Shown here piece after piece: positions 57,326-64,000 of a stretch of DNA of 64,000 nucleotides. The first letter of the stretch is position 1. Each line of letters opens with the position of its first letter. This DNA comes from an uncultured Eubacteriales bacterium. Lineage in GTDB: Bacteria; Bacillota; Clostridia; Oscillospirales; CAG-272. The translations under genes were made by a program, and so were the position numbers. A model generated the notes under the pieces. It was given only the letters and a program-made list of their open reading frames with translations. It was not told where the DNA came from and made no database searches. The DNA lies in assembly GCA_902491535.1 (NCBI GenBank), contig CABUHS010000009.1:13087-77086 (forward strand), given 5' to 3'.

Positions 57326-58729
57326 ATGGCAAAGTCAAGAAAAATAAAGATATGTGAGACAGGACTCCGCGATGCGCATCAGTCTCTTATTGCAACCAGA
57401 ATGACGACGGAAGAAATGCTCCCTGTTTTGGATGCTATGGATAAAGTCGGATACTATTCTCTTGAAGCGTGGGGCGGCGCGACATTCGACGCTTGTCTGC
57501 GGTTTCTTAACGAAGATCCGTGGAAGCGTCTGCGCATGATACGCGATCAGGTGAAGAATACAAAGCTTCAGATGCTTTTCCGCGGTCAGAATATACTGGG
57601 ATACCGTCATTACGCCGACGATGTGGTTGAATATTTCGTTCAGAAATCTATCGCAAACGGTATAGATATTATACGTATATTTGACGCACTCAACGATCCG
57701 AGAAATCTTAAAACGGCGATCAGCGCTGCAAAGCACGAAGGCGGACACGTACAGGCGGCCGTATCATATACAACAAGCCCTGTTCATACAAGCGAAGCTT
57801 TTGCGGAATATGCAAGGCAGGTTGCCGATATGGGAGCCGATTCTATATGCATAAAGGATATGGCAGGACTTCTCGGACCTTATCAGGCTGAAAGCCTTGT
57901 ACGCGCCATAAAAGAAAAAACAGATCTTCCGATCGAACTCCATACGCACTATACGGCAGGACTTGCGTCGATGACTTTGCTTAAAGCTGTTGAGGCAGGC
58001 GCGGATATTATAGATACTGCGATCTCGCCGCTTGCTCTCGGAACGAGCCAGCCGCCTACAGAGTCAATGGTTGCCGCTCTTGCAGGATCCGATTACGATA
58101 CCGGAATATCACTCGAAGCGCTTGAACCGGTTCGCGCTCATTTTGCCGGTCTCCGCGATAAATATATAAAGAACGGTCAGCTCGATCCTACCGTTCTGCG
58201 CGTAGACGTTAATGCTCTGCGTTATCAGGTACCGGGCGGAATGCTTTCAAATCTTGTATCTCAGCTCAAGAGTGCCGGACGTTCCGAGCTTCTTGAGGCT
58301 GTGCTTGAAGAGGTTCCGCGCGTTCGCCGCGACGCCGGATATCCTCCGCTTGTAACGCCTACCTCTCAGATAGTCGGAACGCAGGCGGTGTTCAATGTTC
58401 TCAGCGGAGAACGCTATAAGATGGTATCTAAAGAGTTTACCGGTATTATAGCAGGAGAATACGGAAAAACTCCGGCTCCGATAGATCCCGAATTCAGCAG
58501 GAAAATACTCGGCGAGCGTGAGCCTATAACCTGCCGCCCTGCCGATCTGCTTGAACCGGAGCTTGAACGTCTCAGAGACGAGATAAAGCCGTATATCGAA
58601 CAGGAAGAGGACGTTCTGTCGTATGCTTTGTTCGGTGCTGTTGCGGTCGACTTTTTCAAGCGCCGTCAGGAAAAAAAGTATCATGTTGACGATAAAGCGG
58701 ATAAAAAGCATTTTGTCCATACCGTCTGA
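57326..58729 (+). CDS. Oxaloacetate decarboxylase / pyruvate carboxyltransferase alpha subunit (OadA, PycB-like)
   Basis: Carboxyltransferase of 467 residues of the pyruvate carboxylase B family, which transfers carboxyl between oxaloacetate or pyruvate and biotin. ETGLRDAHQSLIATRMTTEEM is the family start with the metal Asp; GGATFDACLRFLNEDPW, LFRGQNILGYRHYADDVV, the metal His in HTHYTAGLASM and a catalytic-lysine region CIKDMAGLLGP follow. The C-terminal conserved domain PTSQIVGTQAVFNVL is present, but no biotinyl domain is fused, so it uses the separate carrier. GAAAGGATACGATATAA precedes the ATG. Last gene of the operon. Confidence 0.93.
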   Translation: MAKSRKIKICETGLRDAHQSLIATRMTTEEMLPVLDAMDKVGYYSLEAWGGATFDACLRFLNEDPWKRLRMIRDQVKNTKLQMLFRGQNILGYRHYADDVVEYFVQKSIANGIDIIRIFDALNDPRNLKTAISAAKHEGGHVQAAVSYTTSPVHTSEAFAEYARQVADMGADSICIKDMAGLLGPYQAESLVRAIKEKTDLPIELHTHYTAGLASMTLLKAVEAGADIIDTAISPLALGTSQPPTESMVAALAGSDYDTGISLEALEPVRAHFAGLRDKYIKNGQLDPTVLRVDVNALRYQVPGGMLSNLVSQLKSAGRSELLEAVLEEVPRVRRDAGYPPLVTPTSQIVGTQAVFNVLSGERYKMVSKEFTGIIAGEYGKTPAPIDPEFSRKILGEREPITCRPADLLEPELERLRDEIKPYIEQEEDVLSYALFGAVAVDFFKRRQEKKYHVDDKADKKHFVHTV

Positions 58730-58806
58730 TATGATGACCTCACGGCGTTCTATCGGTCTGATTTACCGATATAATGTATAATTGTGTGCAATTTATAAAA
58801 TATATA

Positions 58807-58835
58807 TTGCAAAATCTCGATAAATGTATTATAAT
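58807..58835 (+). promoter_or_regulatory. Promoter of the FakA-like gene
   Basis: TTGCAA (58807-58812), 17 bases, TATAAT (58830-58835). Confidence 0.7.
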
Positions 58836-58930
58836 AAGATACGGGTATGTGCCGATGCGCATGTGCCTGTATCTGTTTTTTTGAAAATAAATTGCTTTAT
58901 TAATAAATTTGATTAAGGAAACATAGCTTT

Positions 58931-60676
58931 ATGGATTCTGTAATAGGTGACGGAAATATATACGGAAAGACGGTAGGATGCGATAGCCGTCTCGACGGAA
59001 CCCTGATGGAGAAGCTTGTGCGCGGAGGTGCGGCAAGATTACGCTCAAACGTCGATGAAATAAACGGACTTAATGTTTTTCCGGTACCTGATGGGGATAC
59101 CGGAAGTAATATGTATATGACGATAGAGAGCGGTGTTGTAGCTCTTGACGGGATTGAATCGGATAAGCTTTCCGTTGTTTCCTCAGCGCTTGCGCGCGGT
59201 ATGCTTATCGGTGCGCGCGGAAATTCGGGCGTTATTCTTTCTCAGATATTTGACGGAATCGCAAAAGTTTTTGAAGGCTGTGACGATGCCGATCCCCAAA
59301 CTGTCGGAAATGCGCTTCGAAACGGAGTTAAACAGGCATATAAGGCGGTCGTTACTCCTACAGAAGGGACTATCCTTACCGTTGCGAGAGAAGCTGTTGA
59401 ATACGCTGCCCAAAAGCTTGATTCTGACGCTACTGTGCAAAGTCTGTTTTCGGATCTTATGAGTGAAATGAAAAATTCTTTGGTGCGTACGCCCGAACTT
59501 CTTCCCGTTTTAAAGGAAGCCGGAGTTGTAGACAGCGGAGGCGCAGGACTTCTTCATATTATTGAAGGCTTCAACGGAGTTTTGAACGGTGAAGAGATTT
59601 CCGGTGATGATCGGATCTTTAATCATTCTGTCGGCACGGCAGGATCTTCCGTTAATAGTTCAGTATCGTTTGAATCGTTCGGCGCTGACAGTGAGATGAC
59701 GTACGGCTATTGTACGGAGCTGCTTCTCAGACTTCAGAACAGTAAAACAGACGTGGCAAGCTTTGATGAAAATATAATAAAGGATTATATCAGTACGGTA
59801 GGAGATTCGGTTGTAATATTTAAAACCGGAAGTATAGTTAAGCTTCATGTACATACTATGACGCCGGATAAGGTTCTCGCTAAATGCAGAGAATACGGTG
59901 AATTTCTGACTGTTAAGATAGAAAATATGTCTCTGCAGCACAGCGGTCAGATTTCTTTTGATGAAAAAAAGTCTGAAAACAAGGCTGATGAATCAAAGCA
60001 GAGCGAGCCTCGGAAATATGCAACTGTGGCGGTATGCTCGGGAAGCGGAACGGAGCAGGTTTTCCGTGAACTCGGAACTGACTGCATTATAAGTGGAGGA
60101 CAGACGAACAATCCTTCTGCAGGTGATTTTATAGCAGCATTTGATTCGCTCAATGCAGAACATATTTTTGTTTTCCCCAATAACGGAAATATTATGATGG
60201 CTGCAAAACAGGCTGCGGAAATGTACGGAAAGTCTGATGTACGCGTTCTTCCGAGTAAAGATCTCGGAACCGGATACGCAGGACTGGCTACTGCAGATCT
60301 TACTCTCGGATCGGCTGATGAGATCGAGTCTATGATTTCGGAGTCGATGCAGAATGTTAAAACAGGATATGTGTCTGTAGCTGTTCGGAATGCGGTTATA
60401 AGCGGAGTAGATATTAAAAGCGGTTCATATATAGGCTTTTCAGGTAAAGACATGGTAAGCTCGAGACCGGATAAAAACGGCACCGCACTTGAGCTTGCGG
60501 ACAGACTGCTGAGCGACGGTTCGAGATTTGTGGTTACAGTATTCTGCGGAGCCGATGTCAGCGAAAAAGAAAAAAATGAATTTTCCGGAGCGATCGCCGA
60601 AAAATACGGTGAGATCGAATCGTACTTTATTGACGGCGGTCAGGAAGTTTATTCTTATATAATCGTAGCTGAATAA
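58931..60676 (+). CDS. Fatty acid kinase catalytic subunit-like (FakA, DAK2/DhaL domain)
   Basis: Protein of 581 residues matching FakA (YloV type), which phosphorylates fatty acids bound by a FakB/DegV partner for phospholipid synthesis. The DhaL domain has NVFPVPDGDTGSNMYMTI with the metal aspartates and SALARGMLIGARGNSGVILSQIFDG; then VVDSGGAGLLHIIEGFNG. The middle part is SEMTYGYCTELLLR, and the C-terminal domain contains VCSGSGTEQVFRELG. AAGGAAACATAGCTTT lies before the ATG. The DegV gene 160 bases downstream is its expected partner. Confidence 0.88.
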   Translation: MDSVIGDGNIYGKTVGCDSRLDGTLMEKLVRGGAARLRSNVDEINGLNVFPVPDGDTGSNMYMTIESGVVALDGIESDKLSVVSSALARGMLIGARGNSGVILSQIFDGIAKVFEGCDDADPQTVGNALRNGVKQAYKAVVTPTEGTILTVAREAVEYAAQKLDSDATVQSLFSDLMSEMKNSLVRTPELLPVLKEAGVVDSGGAGLLHIIEGFNGVLNGEEISGDDRIFNHSVGTAGSSVNSSVSFESFGADSEMTYGYCTELLLRLQNSKTDVASFDENIIKDYISTVGDSVVIFKTGSIVKLHVHTMTPDKVLAKCREYGEFLTVKIENMSLQHSGQISFDEKKSENKADESKQSEPRKYATVAVCSGSGTEQVFRELGTDCIISGGQTNNPSAGDFIAAFDSLNAEHIFVFPNNGNIMMAAKQAAEMYGKSDVRVLPSKDLGTGYAGLATADLTLGSADEIESMISESMQNVKTGYVSVAVRNAVISGVDIKSGSYIGFSGKDMVSSRPDKNGTALELADRLLSDGSRFVVTVFCGADVSEKEKNEFSGAIAEKYGEIESYFIDGGQEVYSYIIVAE

Positions 60677-60836
60677 TTCGGATACGGTCAATGGGATTGT
60701 GATTATAAATTTTAATGCACGGATTTTATATAAGATCCGAAATATAAGCCGTTCGGATACGTTTGACAAGTCGATTTTAGGTGGTATTTATAACATATAC
60801 GATACGGTCATAATTCATTTCTGAAAGGACGGAATC

Positions 60837-61724
60837 ATGGAAAACACATTTATACTTTCCTGTGAATCAACAGTAGATCTTCCGTATTCATATGTCAGCG
60901 GAAGAAATATACCGGTACTTTTTTATGCTTATTCGATTGACGGAACTGAATATCCGGACGATATGGGGCGCGATCCTGAGGCGCTCGGTAGATTTTATAA
61001 ATTTATTGAGGACGGAAAGCTTCCGTCAACTTCTCAGATAAATACTTTTCGCTATGAAGAATATTTTGACGAATTGCTTCAGCGGGGTGATGTTCTGCAT
61101 ATAACTCTCGGATCAGGTATGACGTCTTCTCCGAGAAACGCCGAGCTTGCGGCTGAAAAGATGCGTGAAAAATATCCGGACCGTAAGCTTGTTGTCATTG
61201 ATTCGCTTTGCAGCTCCTCCGGATACGGTATGCTTGTAGACAGCGCAGCAGATCTTCGCGATGAAGGTAAGAGTTTGGAGGAAGTTGAAGCATGGACTCT
61301 TGAAAACCGGCATTTTATACATCATCAGTTTTATTCTACCGATCTTACCCACTTCAGACGTGGAGGCCGCGTTTCGGGTGCGGCTGCAATGGTCGCTACC
61401 GTTCTCGGTATATGTCCGATAATGCATCTGAATAAAACAGGGCATATTATCGCATACAGCAAGGCGCGCGGTAAGAAAAATGCTATATCTGCGACTGTAA
61501 AGGCTATGGAGGAGCATGCCGTCGGCGGCTTGGAATACAGCGGAAAATGTTTTGTATACCACTCGAACTGTATTACCGATGCTGAGGAGACTATTTCGGT
61601 TATAAAAAGCCGTTTTCCGAAGCTCACGGATATACGTCTATTTGATATAGGAACTATAATCGGATCTCATACGGGCGTCGGAACGGTATCTGTCTCTTTC
61701 TTCGGAGGAGAACGAGACGACTGA
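60837..61724 (+). CDS. DegV family fatty-acid-binding protein (FakB-like)
   Basis: Protein of 295 residues. DegV/FakB proteins bind one fatty acid and present it to FakA. LSCESTVDLPYSYV has the family start (Ser and Thr that contact the carboxylate are at CESTVDL), then PSTSQINTFRYEEYF, where TSQ is conserved, ITLGSGMTSSPRNA, and RRGGRVSGAAAMVATVLGICPIMHLN. Fatty-acid specificity cannot be read. GAAAGGACGGAATC precedes the ATG. Confidence 0.9.
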   Translation: MENTFILSCESTVDLPYSYVSGRNIPVLFYAYSIDGTEYPDDMGRDPEALGRFYKFIEDGKLPSTSQINTFRYEEYFDELLQRGDVLHITLGSGMTSSPRNAELAAEKMREKYPDRKLVVIDSLCSSSGYGMLVDSAADLRDEGKSLEEVEAWTLENRHFIHHQFYSTDLTHFRRGGRVSGAAAMVATVLGICPIMHLNKTGHIIAYSKARGKKNAISATVKAMEEHAVGGLEYSGKCFVYHSNCITDAEETISVIKSRFPKLTDIRLFDIGTIIGSHTGVGTVSVSFFGGERDD

Positions 61725-62060
61725 TAAGGCAATTCTTTGTATTTTATGGCAAAACTGTGGCTGAAGAATAAGATTTTGCATAAAATGCGGTGTAGGCGTT
61801 ATATGCGGCAGCGATCTGACCGTATGAAGCAGATCAAAACCGGGTAGCCTGATTATTTAATTATATATTTTTAAATACGGATATGTCTTTCAAATTTCAA
61901 AGATGATTTCTCTGCACTTTATTTAATATGGAGCAAAATGCCGTATCCGGTATTTCGGCGGTGAGCCTTATCAACGCGGAAATACTGATTGAACCCATCT
62001 GAATTGGCGGGAACATTTTGCCTACAGTTATAATTTTTATTACGAAAGGAATATGAGAAT
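61725..62060. other. Gene-free stretch before the nucleotidyltransferase gene
   Basis: No reading frame is supportable. A GATCTG/CAGATC hairpin occurs near 61813-61835. TATAAT near 62030 is a possible -10 box without a well-placed -35. Confidence 0.5.
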
Positions 62061-62801
62061 ATGAAAGCAATTATTATGGCAGGCGGAAAAGGAACAAGAA
62101 TTTTTGACAGTAATGATCCCAAACCAAAGGTATTGTGCCAGGCATGCGGGCGTCCGCTTATTTCTTATGTATTTGACTCGGTTGATTTTATAGATGACAG
62201 TGATGTAACGGTTCTTGTAGGCTTCATGGCGGATTCGGTAAAAAATGCTTTTCCCGAACGCATCTTTGCACTTCAGGGAAATGACGGATACGGAACAGGC
62301 TATGCTGTGCGTTGCGCCGTTGAGCAGTCCGGACTTACGGAATATGACGGAGATGTTGTTATACTCAGCGGAGATGTTCCGTGCATAAAGCGTTCTACAG
62401 TAAAAGCGCTTTGCGAACTTCATGAGAAAGAGAAAAATGCTTGTACACTTCTCAGTTGCGTAAGTGAGAAAAAGCTTCCTTTCGGAAGAATAATAAGAGA
62501 TGCGGAAGGCAAAATAAAAGGTATTCGCGAGCAGAAGGACTGTACTCCTGAGGAACGTGAGATCAAAGAGCTGAACGTCGGACTTTATGTTTTTGACTGC
62601 AAAAAACTTGTATCCGCACTCGGACAGATAACCTCAGATAATGCGGCAGGAGAGTATTATCTGACCGATGTTCCGAAAATCCTTATCGAGGCGGGAGAGC
62701 GCATCGGCTCTCATTGCACCGATGACGAAAATGAGCTTCTGGGTGTTAATACACCCGATGATCTGCGTACTGTTGAGGAGATTCTGAACTCTGTAAAATG
62801 A
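62061..62801 (+). CDS. GlmU N-terminal-like nucleotidyltransferase
   Basis: Sugar-phosphate nucleotidyltransferase of 246 residues, most like the UDP-N-acetylglucosamine pyrophosphorylase half of GlmU. MKAIIMAGGKGTRIFDSNDPKPK carries the glycine-rich nucleotide loop and lysine, YGTGYAVRC and VILSGDVPCIK (metal Asp), ELNVGLYVF and GEYYLTDVPKILIE match GlmU. The left-handed beta-helix acetyltransferase domain of full GlmU is missing, so acetylation needs another protein. AAAGGA lies 13 bases upstream of the ATG. Confidence 0.85.
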   Translation: MKAIIMAGGKGTRIFDSNDPKPKVLCQACGRPLISYVFDSVDFIDDSDVTVLVGFMADSVKNAFPERIFALQGNDGYGTGYAVRCAVEQSGLTEYDGDVVILSGDVPCIKRSTVKALCELHEKEKNACTLLSCVSEKKLPFGRIIRDAEGKIKGIREQKDCTPEEREIKELNVGLYVFDCKKLVSALGQITSDNAAGEYYLTDVPKILIEAGERIGSHCTDDENELLGVNTPDDLRTVEEILNSVK

Positions 62802-62838
62802 CAGTCGGATTCGAGATTATAAGTATGAAAGGTATAGT

Positions 62839-63921
62839 ATGAAGCATATGGCAGGAAAAGAAAATATGCCTACCTTCCGTACCGCGATAGGCGGATACAA
62901 TAAGGAAGATATAAACAATTACATAAGGGAGATCAATGCAGACTTTCTTACCGCAACTCGCGAATTTGAAGATCGTATAAACTCGCTTGAAAAGGCTGTA
63001 CGGGAGCGGGATGATAACTTATCGGAGCTGAAAAAAGAAATAGACTTACTGTCGGCAGATAAAAAGGCGGCGGAAGAGGCGGATGCACTTGTCACGGCTC
63101 TCCGTGAACGCTGTGAGACAATGGCAGAGGAAGTTGCAAAGCTTAAAGAGGATAAGCTGGCTTCCGATCTGAGAGAAGAAGCAAGTGCAAGGCGAATAGA
63201 GGAATTGCAGGGCATTATTGATGAACTCAGACAGCAGGAGGAAGACGGAGAACTTTCGCATAAGGCAGAAATGTATGATAAGATGTCCGGTCAGCTCGGA
63301 AGAGTAATGCTTGATGCAAGAGAAAACGCCGGCGAGATCGTTGCTCAGGCTCACGAAAACGCCGCGGCTGTAAGGGCTGAGGCTGAAAATGCGCTTTCCG
63401 AAGCTGAGAGCGAGGCGGAGAGAATAATCAAAGGTGCAGAATTCGAGCGTGCATGTACCGAAGATAAGCTCCGCAGACTTAAGGTGGAATTCGGACGTTC
63501 TGCGGCTGAAATAGCGGAAAATATCGGTGAAGAATATTGCACTCTTATAAGAGATATGTGCGAAAAGCTTCAGGGACTTTCAGATGATGTTCGCGATGAG
63601 ACACAGAAGTTTATGGGAAAGCTTGAATCGGAATGCAATTCAAAACTCGATGAAATAGTAAAAAAAACCGAAATCGGAGTTTGTAACGAAAAGCATCACG
63701 AAGCCGGATCTGATGTGATGAACGAGGCGGCAGATACACGGAAAAAAAGCCGCGAATATGACAGTAAAAACGGAAATTCGGGAAACACGTTCGGAGAAGC
63801 CGCGGGAACCTATAAAAAAAATTCAGGAACCGAAACAGAAAAAAAGGACGTTTTTAGCGCGCTTGATAGATTTTTCACTTGCGGAGACAGGGTCGAGATC
63901 GATTACGGAGCGGCGGATTAA
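62839..63921 (+). CDS. DivIVA-domain coiled-coil protein
   Basis: Protein of 360 residues. After MPTFRTAIGGYNKEDINNYI, the DivIVA-like membrane-curvature segment, comes a long coiled coil (about 25-250) rich in Glu, Lys, Ala and Leu in heptads, including ENAGEIVAQAHENAAAVRAE of the DivIVA type. The C-terminal 90 residues are charged and of low complexity (KKSREYDSKNGNSGN). Probably a cell-pole or division-site scaffold. GAAAGGTATAGT precedes the ATG; ATG 62848 is an alternative. It follows the nucleotidyltransferase by 37 bases, probably one transcript. Confidence 0.8.
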   Translation: MKHMAGKENMPTFRTAIGGYNKEDINNYIREINADFLTATREFEDRINSLEKAVRERDDNLSELKKEIDLLSADKKAAEEADALVTALRERCETMAEEVAKLKEDKLASDLREEASARRIEELQGIIDELRQQEEDGELSHKAEMYDKMSGQLGRVMLDARENAGEIVAQAHENAAAVRAEAENALSEAESEAERIIKGAEFERACTEDKLRRLKVEFGRSAAEIAENIGEEYCTLIRDMCEKLQGLSDDVRDETQKFMGKLESECNSKLDEIVKKTEIGVCNEKHHEAGSDVMNEAADTRKKSREYDSKNGNSGNTFGEAAGTYKKNSGTETEKKDVFSALDRFFTCGDRVEIDYGAAD

Positions 63922-63929
63922 AACCAAAG

Positions 63930-63975
63930 GCGGCAAAGGCTGATAAGAAAATGGCTTTTTTACGGCTTTTGCCGC
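63930..63975 (+). terminator. Possible terminator after the DivIVA-like gene
   Basis: GCGGCAAA (63930-63937) pairs with TTTGCCGC (63968-63975); a TTTTTT run lies inside the loop region and no T run follows the stem, so termination is uncertain. Confidence 0.3.
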
Positions 63976-64000
63976 TCCGCTAGCAAAAACTATATTTTTT

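Noticed and set aside
1..64000. CRISPR arrays, insertion sequences, prophage and rRNA
   Set aside because: No regularly spaced direct repeats, no transposase or integrase frames and no rRNA-like sequence were found on reading both strands.

Overview
The window looks like chromosome of a low-to-moderate GC Gram-positive anaerobe of the class Clostridia, most likely of the Oscillospiraceae/Ruminococcaceae type. The basis is gene content: SpoVG, RemA, a MecA-like adaptor, an L27 with a Prp-cleavable N-terminus, the yicC-remA-gmk-rpoZ-priA-def-fmt-rsmB order, a GldA/F/G-DUF4340 transporter, a DUF5685/J-domain pair, a type I dockerin protein and a biotin-dependent Na+-pump decarboxylase operon. 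The family assignment is inference. Standard code fits throughout. No rRNA, CRISPR array, prophage or insertion sequence was seen. Promoters are unusually readable: about eighteen sites match a vegetative -35/-10 pair, nearly all with exactly 17 bases between the boxes.

Layout. 1-9.1 kb: end of a class A penicillin-binding protein, TspO, a GHL10-type glycosidase-like lipoprotein, a MecA-like adaptor, a family 4 uracil-DNA glycosylase, an HPr-like protein without the active histidine, an RNA methyltransferase, the AzlCD exporter and a cytidylate-kinase-like protein. 9.2-9.8 kb (minus): ECF transporter S component. 10-12.2 kb: L21 leader, rplU-prp-rpmA, spoVG. 12.4-20.8 kb: housekeeping operon yicC to rsmB. 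20.9-24.9 kb: secreted three-repeat dockerin protein, a GH89 enzyme without signal peptide, tRNA-Lys. 25.4-30.1 kb: ABC transporter and DUF4340 protein. 30.4-32.6 kb: DUF5685, J-domain protein with Cys-rich tail, membrane protein. 32.7-40.5 kb (minus): hisS-aspS-sugar kinase-like, obg, ligA. 40.7-45.5 kb: Zn-dependent dehydrogenase, aldolase-dehydrogenase fusion, PHP-domain protein. 45.7-48.8 kb: DUF1294 protein, tRNA-Arg, BirA, small membrane protein, acyltransferase. 48.9-51.2 kb (minus): Gfo/Idh/MocA oxidoreductase and QueG-like Fe-S protein. 51.3-53.4 kb: orphan ParE/GyrB-like subunit. 53.6-58.7 kb: Na+-pump decarboxylase operon with two carboxyltransferases. 58.9-61.7 kb: FakA/DegV pair. 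62-63.9 kb: GlmU-like nucleotidyltransferase domain and a DivIVA-like coiled coil.

How genes connect. BirA would biotinylate the carrier protein of the decarboxylase operon; the two carboxyltransferases in that operon could share this carrier and the membrane subunit. Prp cleaves the L27 extension encoded by the next gene. FakA and the DegV protein form a fatty-acid kinase pair. Def, Fmt, RsmB, Gmk and RpoZ couple initiation, rRNA modification and transcription.

Most notable unexplained structure: an intergenic repeat of about 65 bp, six copies in both orientations over 37 kb, with a conserved 5' block and a nested palindrome. Also notable: two divergent promoter pairs that overlap physically, one with a probable leaderless transcript; a Tyr-rich short reading frame leading the decarboxylase operon; and an acceptor-stem mismatch in tRNA-Lys.
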